Translations under genes and position numbers: made by a program
Source: Conexibacter sp. CPCC 205762
GTDB lineage: Bacteria; Actinomycetota; Thermoleophilia; Solirubrobacterales; Solirubrobacteraceae
Length of the DNA: 64,000 nt
NCBI RefSeq assembly: GCF_030646155.1
Contig: NZ_JAUTDN010000024.1
Span: forward strand, 19,830-83,829
Reading direction: 5' to 3'
Part shown: in pieces, positions 29,501 through 36,646 of the stretch
Layout: each line of letters opens with the position of its first letter
Numbering within the stretch: position 1 is the first letter of the stretch
The notes under the pieces: model-generated
The model's input: only the letters and a program-made list of their open reading frames with translations
The model's database searches: none
Told to the model about the DNA's origin: nothing

Positions 29501-29913
29501 GTCCGACGCCCACGCCCACCCCGGCACCCGCGCCGAGGGCAGCCGCAGCCACGCCGCGCGTCGTCTCCGCGGCGGCCACGACGTTGGTCGATCCGCGCCG
29601 GTTCGCGACTGTCGCGACCGTCGTCTGCCCGGCCGCCGCGTCCGGGGGCTGCCGCCTCGGCACGCCGAGACAGGCCCGTGTGACGATCGGCGGCAGGCGC
29701 TACGCGGTGCGGGTCATCGCTCCGCAGCGTGTCGCCGCAGGTCGCCGCGCGATCGTGCGCGTGCAGCTGACGAAGGCCGCCGCCAGACGACTCGCGGGCC
29801 GCCGCGCGGTCGTGCGGATCGCGCTGACGACGACCGCCGGCGGCAGGCGCACCAGCCGCACGGTGACGGTCAGGATCACGAGGGGAGCGGCGAGGGGGCG
29901 CCCGCGCGCGTGA
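26524..29913 (+). CDS. secreted HtaA-domain (haem-binding type) surface protein
   Basis: 1129 residues with an N-terminal signal peptide (KSLLARTVAFVVLVLVLLVP, cleavage near AHAAD). HtaA domain 1 (~35-210) begins LDWGLKRSWRNYI. A beta-rich, propeller-like region (~225-560) is followed by two Ig-like modules (~563-758), then HtaA domain 2 (~765-945, VDWGFSERWRCYV), a Pro/Asp/Gly repeat (~959-1006) and a beta-rich Arg/Val tail. HtaA domains bind haem in Corynebacterium HtaA/HtaB, so haem capture at the cell surface is plausible. No LPXTG or C-terminal membrane helix is seen. The start is GTG 26524 with GGAAGG upstream. It sits inside the decayed accessory block. Confidence 0.82.
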   Translation: MKSLLARTVAFVVLVLVLLVPGQAAHAADPVAITEGAGLDWGLKRSWRNYITAAGTTLTDGATQNPDGTFHFPLVSGSFDTVTRATVVQFGGTAQFLGHCEPTPFERPCQLDLTMSAPRVEITEDHVALFVKMSSKPISGGDIVDYPDIELASLDVEQVAPTVTGGTTSWREIPAIMTAAGAAVFSYPVGTVLDTLSFGYRGPGGKPVGETWTEPGAPLYEPAAVAAAPANLMQSQPGRNANELVASLYQDANSVAVLDRDTLAPRALLPAVSGRLVEPVSIATDPASGAIFFGTSINDRSKGLHAYAYDGAALTGGMLDGSRVDATTDTGAGVWDAQNGRYLVVRGYAARQELWQIRRDGLGVWQASAIGVIKGINGQPVTGLFRSLAFAPGGGPGLPDVLVAANSYGGQLKRLWVDADSVLAEDLPQGRGANAVQVLRVRDGLYAIDGVGDVRFLPIFGFGAYLSLDPAGEPVRVPSGGQNVNTHRVTVAYDQNKLFLVSHQMTKVTELVSGTLRRSFVVPGVSLFSYWDDALVGASRSGDLLVRTPGRGVRSLTYRATAPAITTQPADAVVTLADVAGSATATFSAVATADPAPTVRWQWRVPGQTRWADVAAGAGVEGQATPTLRVAVGDADRGRQYRAVYANTGGELSTQAATLDVQAPPTISVQPVPVAALEGDDASFTVMPSGNPEPTVTWQRLVDGYWQAVDADSGDFAVDGGFLVVRDTRRAMSGSSFRARVVNAAGTVFSVPVTLRVDQALTAPVTFGGGHVDWGFSERWRCYVVGNVARGQIELSGGVERIGGTLASGSLCSGRNAGSEQLRFPVRGGRYDPASGRLEVALGGSVRFWGHDYHVPGNTTPQLDTRFSNLRVVADATTGTLYADAVGATMEHPEPVTRTGVALVRVDLTGVSPAPFEGGLGWNSLATTLTATGAEVFGSYPEGEPFDRLALAPRLGAPQPDPEPGPDPTPDPLPDPGPRQPTPPVPTPVPGPGPTPTPTPAPAPRAAAATPRVVSAAATTLVDPRRFATVATVVCPAAASGGCRLGTPRQARVTIGGRRYAVRVIAPQRVAAGRRAIVRVQLTKAAARRLAGRRAVVRIALTTTAGGRRTSRTVTVRITRGAARGRPRA

Positions 29914-29922
29914 GCGTGGCGG

Positions 29923-30263
29923 TCACTCCGGTTCGTGCTGGGCGAGGACGCGGCTGAGCAGGCGGGTCAGCGTCTGGCGATCCCTGGCTGACAGCGGCTC
30001 GAGCAGATCGTCCTGGACCTGTTCGAGCACGCTGTCGAGGCGGCGCAGCTGCCGGACCCGCCTCTCGTGAGGGTCACGCGGTTGCGCCGTCCGTGGTCGG
30101 GGTCGGGCGCCCGGTCGACGGAGCCCTGCCCGACCAGCTCGTTGACGGCCGCGACGACGTCGCTGCGGTCGATGCGGCACCGGCGGCCGAGCTCGACCGC
30201 GGCACGATGCCCGTCGAGGCGCTGCTGGCGAAGCTCCGCCGCTACAGACGACTGCGGAACCAC
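29923..30263 (-). pseudogene. MarR-family regulator, frameshifted and 5' truncated
   Basis: One frame encodes the winged helix-turn-helix (LGRRCRIDRSDVVAAVNELV, then PDPDHGRRNRVTLT). The C-terminal dimerisation helix continues in another frame (RQLRRLDSVLEQVQDDLLEP, ending RVLAQHEPE). The switch needs a single-base indel near 30065. The first helix of the family is missing. Both halves are convincing MarR sequence, so this is a broken gene. Confidence 0.7.
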
Positions 30264-30556
30264 ACGCCCAACGGTCCGCGCAGCGACGGCGAGCCAGCGT
30301 GGCCGCGAGGCCGTCGAGGCGCGCGAGGGCCTCCTTGCTCAACCTGTCGGCGAGCTGTGCGAGGTGGACCCTCGGGCATCGTGATCTCGAAGCTCGTGCG
30401 GTCGTCGTCGGGCTCCCAGCCGAGGTCGTCGAGCAATCGCATGAACGGCTCGAAGTGACCGCGCCGCCTGCGGGCCGCAGCGAAGTCGGTGTTGGTCAGG
30501 GCGAGATAGATCGTGTCGATCTCGCCCAGCTCCGCGATGGCCGCGGCGCGCAGCAC
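30264..30556 (-). pseudogene. hypothetical protein gene, frameshifted
   Basis: From GTG 30556 the minus strand encodes ~70 plausible residues (IAELGEIDTIYLALTNTDFA, then LGWEPDDDRTSFEITMPEG). The protein-like sequence then continues in a second frame (LAQLADRLSKEALARLDGLA, then ATLARR), which implies an indel near 30365. The family is not recognised. It lies directly upstream of the broken MarR gene and may once have been cotranscribed with it. Confidence 0.5.
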
Positions 30557-30860
<304 letters not shown>

Positions 30861-30939
30861 TTATACGTCTACTGGTTCGTCTAGGTTCGAGCGGAATAAC
30901 CGGTCCATATCGCCATGTCTGAGGGCAATACGTGGGTTC

Positions 30940-30998
30940 GGTACCCGTAGTGGTACCCGTGAGCAGGAGCGGTACCCTCGCACAGACGGGTGGTACCC
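30940..30998. promoter_or_regulatory. four GGTACCC direct repeats before the integrase (arm-type sites)
   Basis: GGTACCC occurs at 30940, 30952, 30971 and 30992, between attL and the integrase start at 31007. Related copies stand at 45858 (GGTACCC) and 45871 (GGTACCG) beside attR. Repeats on both arms next to the core sites are what integrase arm-binding or excisionase sites look like; the last copies could also autoregulate int. Confidence 0.65.
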
Positions 30999-31006
30999 TC
31001 TGACCG

Positions 31007-32377
31007 GTGGCCGAGGCTCCAACACCCGCAGTGCTGGTGCGAACCGCCAAGGACGGAACGCCGTTCTTTGAGGCGAAGTGGCGTGCCGCCGGCGGCAGGC
31101 AGATCAAGCGCCGGCTCGGTAGGGCTTGGATCTCCCCGGACGGCGCTGGCGGCTGGACGCGGAGAAGAGGGCGCCCAAGAGACGGCTGGCTCGACGAGCG
31201 CACCGCCCATGCTGCCGCGGCCGAGATGGTCGCAGCCGTCTATCGCGAGCACCAGGCCGCGGTCGAAGCTGCTGCGCGAGCCGGCATCCCTACGTTCCGG
31301 AGAGTCGCGCACGAGTGGTTGGAATGGAAGCGGGACGTGAAGGGCGGCGCCCCTTCCACGCTGGCCAACGATGCGTTGCTGCTGCGCGAGCCGGGAGAGC
31401 CGTACAAGCGTGGCAGAGGCACCGTCAAGGGCCGCGTCATGGCGCGCTTCGGTGATCGGCCTCACGACGAGATCACGCCACGCGAGGTCGCGCAGTTCCT
31501 TCGCGACCTCGATAGCGAAGGGCTGTCGGCGCGCAACGTGAACGAGCATCGCTCGCTCCTCCATGCGGTCTTCACCTATGCGATGAAGCCTGACACCTAC
31601 GCGCTCGCGTCCAATCCGGCCGCCGGCACGGACAAGCGCTACCAGCCGCCCCCGCCGCCGCTCGACCACTACGAGGTTGAGGAGGTCGAGGCGCTCGCGC
31701 GGGCGTGCGAGCGCGGCGAACATCGCTCGGCGATGCCGAACTACAGAGGGCGCCCTGCGTTGCTCAGCGACGACGAGCAGCAGGCCCGTCGCCTCGAGAA
31801 TCACCAAGACGGCGATCTCTTCCGCGTGAAGTTCTACAGCGGCATGCGCCTCGGGGAAGTGATCGCGCTGAGGTGGCGGCACATCCATTTCCTTCCGGAT
31901 CTTTCAGGCGCGGTACTCGACGTCGAAAGAGCCGTGAGCGCCGGCGTCGAGAAGCTGCCAAAGGGAAGACGCGGCCGACAGGTGCCGCTCCCGCGTCCCG
32001 GGGCCGAAGCGCTCGCCCGCCTCGGCCAGCGCGGCGACTTCACGGACCCAGACGACTACGTCTTCTGCAATCGCTTCGGAGACCGCCTCGATCCCTCAGC
32101 GATCCGCCGCCGGTACAAGCGCGCGACCGCAGCCGCCGGCCTCCGCCCGATCAAGCTTCACGGGCTGCGCCATGCGGCCGGCTCGGTGCTCGCTCGCACG
32201 CTGCCGCTCGTAACCGTGCGCGACGTGCTCGGCCACGCCGAACTGCGCACGACGAACCGCTATCTGCACAGCAAGATCGATCCGGCCGCGATCGTGGCGG
32301 TCAATGCGGCGTTTGGTGCCGAGTCAGGCCCATTCTCAGGAAAGGAAGTGCGACGCGAAGGCATCGTCGACCCCTAG
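31007..32377 (+). CDS. int: tyrosine site-specific integrase
   Basis: 456 residues with an N-terminal AP2-like arm-binding domain (~1-70), a SAM-like core-binding domain (~100-190, FGDRPHDEITPREVAQFLRD) and the catalytic domain. Catalytic residues are visible: Arg in FYSGMRLGEVIALRWRHI, the HxxR box in KLHGLRHAAG, the second His in VLGHAELRTTNRY and the nucleophile Tyr in that segment (NRYLHSKID). It lies next to attL and would catalyse integration and excision between the tRNA repeats. The start is GTG 31007, directly after the fourth GGTACCC repeat. Its stop is 9 bp before the membrane-protein gene, so both may be cotranscribed. Confidence 0.93.
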   Translation: MAEAPTPAVLVRTAKDGTPFFEAKWRAAGGRQIKRRLGRAWISPDGAGGWTRRRGRPRDGWLDERTAHAAAAEMVAAVYREHQAAVEAAARAGIPTFRRVAHEWLEWKRDVKGGAPSTLANDALLLREPGEPYKRGRGTVKGRVMARFGDRPHDEITPREVAQFLRDLDSEGLSARNVNEHRSLLHAVFTYAMKPDTYALASNPAAGTDKRYQPPPPPLDHYEVEEVEALARACERGEHRSAMPNYRGRPALLSDDEQQARRLENHQDGDLFRVKFYSGMRLGEVIALRWRHIHFLPDLSGAVLDVERAVSAGVEKLPKGRRGRQVPLPRPGAEALARLGQRGDFTDPDDYVFCNRFGDRLDPSAIRRRYKRATAAAGLRPIKLHGLRHAAGSVLARTLPLVTVRDVLGHAELRTTNRYLHSKIDPAAIVAVNAAFGAESGPFSGKEVRREGIVDP

Positions 32378-32386
32378 TTTTCGACT

Positions 32387-34819
32387 ATGTCTCGTCCCGC
32401 GACAGACCCCGGCGATGGTGGCAGCGAGGATGTGAGACCGCACCGAGTGCGCCGCCTCACGCGCCGGTCCCGACTGTGGTGGCGATTTCAACTACGCGCG
32501 ATCCGGTTCCGGCGACCGTTTCGCTGGTTCCGGCTGCTCCGCAACCCCGAGCCGGACAGCGCCATCCCACTGAGCAGGCAGCAACTTTGGGTCGGGCGGC
32601 GACTTGGTCGAGCATATCTCGGCATCGTTGGTTGGCGAGAGCGCATTCGGATCGCGAGGGCGCGGGTTCCCGACCGCGCAAAGCCTGCCCGTACGGTTCT
32701 GACTCTCCTCGGGCCGCAACGTTGGCTTCTGTTCCAGCTGGCGTTCCTTATCGCGCTTGGATTTGCGCTGGATCTCGTCGTCCAGAGATACGGCGGGCGC
32801 ATCGTCGACTGGCTCGGCGTTGAGGAATGGCTTCGGTCGACGTTCTCGTTGCCCAGCGTAGAGACTCTCCGCAACCTGCTCGCAGCCGCTGCTGGCGGCA
32901 CAGCAACTGTGCTGGGTTTGATCCTGTCGATCAGCTTGATCGCCTGGCAGATGACGGCAGATCGCTACCGAAGTACAAGCATCGTCTCCTTTCTGCTGCG
33001 TGAGCGTATGAGCGCGGCTGTCGTTCGGCTGCTCGCCCTCGGATTCGCCTTCTCGCTTTGGGTACTCGCGCTCCTGGAGATCGCCGGGTACTCGCCGTAC
33101 ATCTCGGCTGCGATGGCGCTGTCGATTTGCACCGTCGCGGTGCTGTCGCTCATTACCTATCGCCAGGCGGGGCTGCTCGGGTACCTGCCGCACAACATTG
33201 CGATCAGCCTCCGCAGCGAAATCATCGGGGAGATCTTTCGAGCCCGACGACCGAATGCCGGACGGTCCGTCGAGGACTACAGCCGGCGGGTTATCGCGGG
33301 TGATTTGCAGATCTTCGATGAGATGCTCGGCCGTCTGTTGGAGAGCGGAGATTCCGAGGATGTGGCCGCGTGCCTCGATGAGATGCGCACCATGCTGTCG
33401 GCCTACGTGCGTCTGAAATCGGGCTTCAGTCGGCAGAGCCTTTTCTTCGAGCGCTACGACCAGCGACTTGAATCAAACGTCGGCGTCGATGTCGATGAAG
33501 CCATTCTTGCGCAGGGCCTGATGGATCCGACCACGAGCGTCGCCGATCACCTTTGGTTTGAGAGAAAGGTCCTGGCTATCGTTCGGCCGGTCCTTGTCGC
33601 CAGAGTCCTGGACGCGTCGAGAGTTGCCCAAAGCCTGATCGGACTGTGGTCGGAGTCGCTTCAGTACGCCTGGCTCCACGAGGATCCAGAAGTTGTCGAC
33701 CTTATCTTCGCCGAGGCAGAAGCTGCCGGGGTGCATGCAAGGATGCGAACCGATCGCAAGGTCACCGAGCAGTTCATGACGCTGCCGTGGTTGCTCGTTG
33801 AGGCGATCGGTCGCGGTTGGCACGTGTCGGCGAAAGAGATCGTCGCTAAGGAGCCCTGGCGCCGCGATGCCGCGCTCGACAGCCTTCCCTGGGATGCCCA
33901 GGATGACGCTGCGCGGATCGGTCTGGCGATCCGCCGCGAACGAGCGATCTGCGACGAGATCATCACCCCTCGCAATCAGATGGCAGAGGAAGTTGAGGGT
34001 TGGCGCGCGCCGCGGCTGAGACGTCTGCAAGAAGAGTCGTTGCGGCGGGCGATCAACTTCTGCGACGCGCAGTTGGCGGCTGCCCTGCACGAGAGAAGCG
34101 AGCAGTCCTATGTCGTAGCCCGCATGTCGCTGCGTTGCATCCTCCGCATTGCGCACTATGGGTTCACGCTGGGCGAGATGAGAGACGTGGCTAAGAGGGT
34201 CCTCCACGTCATCGATAGATCGAGCCCCGAGAACGCAAAGGACTTGCGCGAAGACGCCGGCCGAGCGGCTCGGGTGCTTGCAGCTCAACAAGAATGGGAA
34301 GGCGCATACGCACTGTTGCGCACAGCAATGGGCGGATATGTCTTGGCTCGGTTGCGAGAGTCGGATGAGCAGCAAGCGATCAGGCTCACGTTCGATGGGC
34401 TGGTTACGGCGGCAACGGTGTATGGCTGGGCGGAGCTGCACAACCGGAGAGACCAAGTCATCGAAGTTGGTCGGACTATCGACGTGCCGTTTGCCAGAAT
34501 CGATGGTCTAGCGGAGGCCGTGGAGAATCATGGGTGGATGGTCGATCTCATGCTTCCGATGGTCGTGTATTACCAGTGGATGCAGCCCCTGACGCAAGCC
34601 GTCCAAGCACTTCCGGAACGGCCGAAACCTGGCAGTCATGGATACATGCTCGAAAAGGACCATCCATCGAGCTTGATCGCACAGGCCGAACTGCTGTTTG
34701 GACCCGACGAGTGCGTAAGACATCTCGTCATGGCGGTTGCAGCTCGACGAGCAAGCGACCGGAGACGCCTGGCTGAGGTTCTTTCGCAGGTATACCTGCA
34801 AAGGATCGGCGATGCGTAA
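32387..34819 (+). CDS. DUF2254-like membrane protein with long cytoplasmic domain (candidate defence gene A)
   Basis: 810 residues. After a basic N-terminus there are about four membrane segments between residues ~115 and 275 (WLLFQLAFLIALGFALDLVV; GGTATVLGLILSISLIAWQM; LLALGFAFSLWVLALLEIAG; YISAAMALSICTVAVLSLIT). The order, with TADRYRSTSIVSFLLRERM between the second and third, resembles DUF2254 membrane proteins. The remaining ~520 residues are soluble, helical, and unlike any family I recognise. Codon and base composition is less GC-rich than the chromosome. The downstream gene starts inside its last codons (8-bp overlap), so the two products are made together. Function unknown; the position beside int is a cargo site. 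Confidence 0.75.
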   Translation: MSRPATDPGDGGSEDVRPHRVRRLTRRSRLWWRFQLRAIRFRRPFRWFRLLRNPEPDSAIPLSRQQLWVGRRLGRAYLGIVGWRERIRIARARVPDRAKPARTVLTLLGPQRWLLFQLAFLIALGFALDLVVQRYGGRIVDWLGVEEWLRSTFSLPSVETLRNLLAAAAGGTATVLGLILSISLIAWQMTADRYRSTSIVSFLLRERMSAAVVRLLALGFAFSLWVLALLEIAGYSPYISAAMALSICTVAVLSLITYRQAGLLGYLPHNIAISLRSEIIGEIFRARRPNAGRSVEDYSRRVIAGDLQIFDEMLGRLLESGDSEDVAACLDEMRTMLSAYVRLKSGFSRQSLFFERYDQRLESNVGVDVDEAILAQGLMDPTTSVADHLWFERKVLAIVRPVLVARVLDASRVAQSLIGLWSESLQYAWLHEDPEVVDLIFAEAEAAGVHARMRTDRKVTEQFMTLPWLLVEAIGRGWHVSAKEIVAKEPWRRDAALDSLPWDAQDDAARIGLAIRRERAICDEIITPRNQMAEEVEGWRAPRLRRLQEESLRRAINFCDAQLAAALHERSEQSYVVARMSLRCILRIAHYGFTLGEMRDVAKRVLHVIDRSSPENAKDLREDAGRAARVLAAQQEWEGAYALLRTAMGGYVLARLRESDEQQAIRLTFDGLVTAATVYGWAELHNRRDQVIEVGRTIDVPFARIDGLAEAVENHGWMVDLMLPMVVYYQWMQPLTQAVQALPERPKPGSHGYMLEKDHPSSLIAQAELLFGPDECVRHLVMAVAARRASDRRRLAEVLSQVYLQRIGDA

Positions 34820-35936
34820 GAGAAGGGCCAGAGGCGTCTTCTACGGGCGCGATCGTTATGCGGCATTCGCACTGGGACTCGACCGCGCGATTGGTTCTTC
34901 ACACGCCGATCTCGACATCTTCGTCTCGGCGCGTGGCGTTGCCGGGACTGTGGTACCCGAGATAGACGAAGGAATTCTTGGTGTCCGCGCTGACGTTCCA
35001 GCCCAGGGCGAGTACGCCTGGGATGTGCTGCTTTCGCGACGCCGTCGGCAGGGCCTTTGGAACATGCCGAACCTTGCGATGGAGCTGCGTCAGTATGTCG
35101 AACAGCTCATCGAGTTCGGCGAGATCTACTTACGACTCGAATTCCTCAGAGGCCCCACCGGCACGTACGACCTGGCGACCGTGACGTGGCTGTCTCCGGA
35201 GACGATGCTCCGTCGCCGCGGCGGCAAGGACGCCCCTTTCGAGCAGTTCGTGAGCCGGCGCGCGTTCGACGGCTCCGGTCTTACGGTCGTGGACCAGATG
35301 GCGGAGCAGATAGCGGAGATACCCGCCAACGAGATCGCGCGGCTTACATGGCCGTTCGACACGCCCGGTGGACGCTCTCCCGCGCAAGCTGCGCTGGCAT
35401 TGGGCCGTGAAGCTGATCGAAGCTCTGACCGCACTCTGCGGTCGGGCCATGCGGGGGCGTTCCCGGACGAGACGTTTCTCCCTATCGCCCGCGCCAGAGC
35501 AGGGGCCTATGCCGGCGCCCTCGAAACACGACAGACGGTCTCCGCCCGGATCAAGGATCAGCTCTTCTATCCCGGGACGGATGAAGCGGAGTGGTTTCCA
35601 TGGATAACGGGCATCACGGCGTACTTCGCTGCGGACCGCATCCTTCGGTCACGCATCGCGCTCTCCAATCTGCGGGAGCATTTCTTCGACCAGTTCAATA
35701 CCCAAGTGATCGATCCTTGGCGGGCCCTCAATGGCTGGGACAGCGTCAAACTTGAGATTCGCGCGGACCTCTTCTCGACCTCAGATTGGGAGGACATGCG
35801 AAGTGGCCTGGTGGCTGGAGACGTCGACTTGGAAGACGTGAAGGCTGCACTTCGTCTTGAGCAAGAGTCTGCGCGTCAATACGGGCGACTCGCTGCCGTC
35901 TCGATCGCAGGGTCTGACGCGCCAACCTCCGTCTAG
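34812..35936 (+). CDS. portal-like protein of unknown function (candidate defence gene B)
   Basis: 374 residues, translationally coupled to the membrane-protein gene. The middle (~80-210) has features of phage portal proteins: VEQLIEFGEIYLRLEFLRGP, VTWLSPETMLRRRGG, and EIPANEIARLTWPF followed by GGRSPAQAALAL, which parallels the portal pattern in which a hydrophobic strand precedes G.SP and a helix. The length is short for a portal, no terminase or capsid gene is nearby, and the partner is a membrane protein, so a role in virion assembly is unlikely. The resemblance is weak, read by eye. Its 3' end overlaps the convergent excisionase gene by 4 bp. Confidence 0.6.
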   Translation: MRKRRARGVFYGRDRYAAFALGLDRAIGSSHADLDIFVSARGVAGTVVPEIDEGILGVRADVPAQGEYAWDVLLSRRRRQGLWNMPNLAMELRQYVEQLIEFGEIYLRLEFLRGPTGTYDLATVTWLSPETMLRRRGGKDAPFEQFVSRRAFDGSGLTVVDQMAEQIAEIPANEIARLTWPFDTPGGRSPAQAALALGREADRSSDRTLRSGHAGAFPDETFLPIARARAGAYAGALETRQTVSARIKDQLFYPGTDEAEWFPWITGITAYFAADRILRSRIALSNLREHFFDQFNTQVIDPWRALNGWDSVKLEIRADLFSTSDWEDMRSGLVAGDVDLEDVKAALRLEQESARQYGRLAAVSIAGSDAPTSV

Positions 35937-36148
35937 TCACTGCGAACCCGCAGACGATCCTCAACGTCATCACGCAGAAACCGCACGGCGCGGCCGAGTC
36001 GGGACGAAGGCAGCTCGCCGCGACGAGCCAACTCGTAGACCGTGGAGAGCGGCAGGCTGAGCACTTCAGCGACTTCTCTGGCTGTCATCACGTCGGCGCG
36101 GGTGAGACGTGGGCGGGGTGGTTCGCCGGCGGTGGAGTTAGTTGACAT
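35933..36148 (-). CDS. AlpA/MerR-type excisionase
   Basis: 71 residues with a single winged HTH_17 domain (MTAREVAEVLSLPLSTVYEL, then GELPSSRLGRAVRF-LRDDVEDRL), the form of many actinobacterial Xis proteins. GAGGACGG precedes ATG 36148. Xis proteins bind the att arms and bias the integrase toward excision. It is the last gene of the minus-strand mobilisation operon, so excision may be tied to expression of the transfer genes. Confidence 0.85.
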   Translation of the reverse strand: MSTNSTAGEPPRPRLTRADVMTAREVAEVLSLPLSTVYELARRGELPSSRLGRAVRFLRDDVEDRLRVRSD

Positions 36149-36169
36149 TTGGATCCGTCCTCTGTGCGG

Positions 36170-36646
36170 TTAGCGGTGGCGGCGGGAAGTGGTCTGGAGC
36201 AAGTTGGCGAAGCTCTGCAGCGAGTTGCCGAAGGCGAGTTCGATGCGTGGGTCGGCGTGCGCGCCTCTGTCGATCGCCTCGCGCCATACGGCGAGCGCGG
36301 CGGCCTGCTCGGCGATCTCCGGCAGGTCGAGCGCGTCGGCGCGGAGGTGTCTGAGTTTCTGCGGGTAGCGGTTGCGCAGTGCGTCGATCGCGGCGGCGTG
36401 GCGTTCGGGCGGGAGCCAGTCGGCCGCGCCGGTGCCGTGGCCTTCTTTGTTGCCGCAGCCGGACGCGGCGCGTCTGCGCACGACAGCCGCGAGGGAGGCG
36501 CCTCGGTCGAACAGACCGGCTCGGATGAGCCGGGCGGCGGTGGTCGCCTCCGGCTCGTTGCGCTCGGCGGCGAGGGCGGCGAGTTCGTCGCGCTCGCTGT
36601 CTCTGAGAGTCACCTGCACGCGGGCCGGGCGTCTGTGGCCGGTCAT
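36170..36646 (-). CDS. relaxosome accessory protein, MobC/RHH-like
   Basis: 158 residues. The N-terminus (VQVTLRDSERDELAALAAER, then EATTAARLIRAGLF) fits a ribbon-helix-helix DNA-binding fold of mobilisation accessory proteins, and the rest is helical. Its ATG overlaps the relaxase stop (ATGA). Accessory proteins of this kind bind oriT next to the nick site and help load the relaxase. The assignment depends partly on position; the sequence alone supports only a small DNA-binding protein. Confidence 0.65.
   Translation of the reverse strand: MTGHRRPARVQVTLRDSERDELAALAAERNEPEATTAARLIRAGLFDRGASLAAVVRRRAASGCGNKEGHGTGAADWLPPERHAAAIDALRNRYPQKLRHLRADALDLPEIAEQAAALAVWREAIDRGAHADPRIELAFGNSLQSFANLLQTTSRRHR

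Noticed and set aside
32387..35936. Interpreting the pair as remnants of a prophage (portal gene)
   Set aside because: No terminase, capsid, tail or lysis gene occurs in the element, and the partner is a membrane protein.
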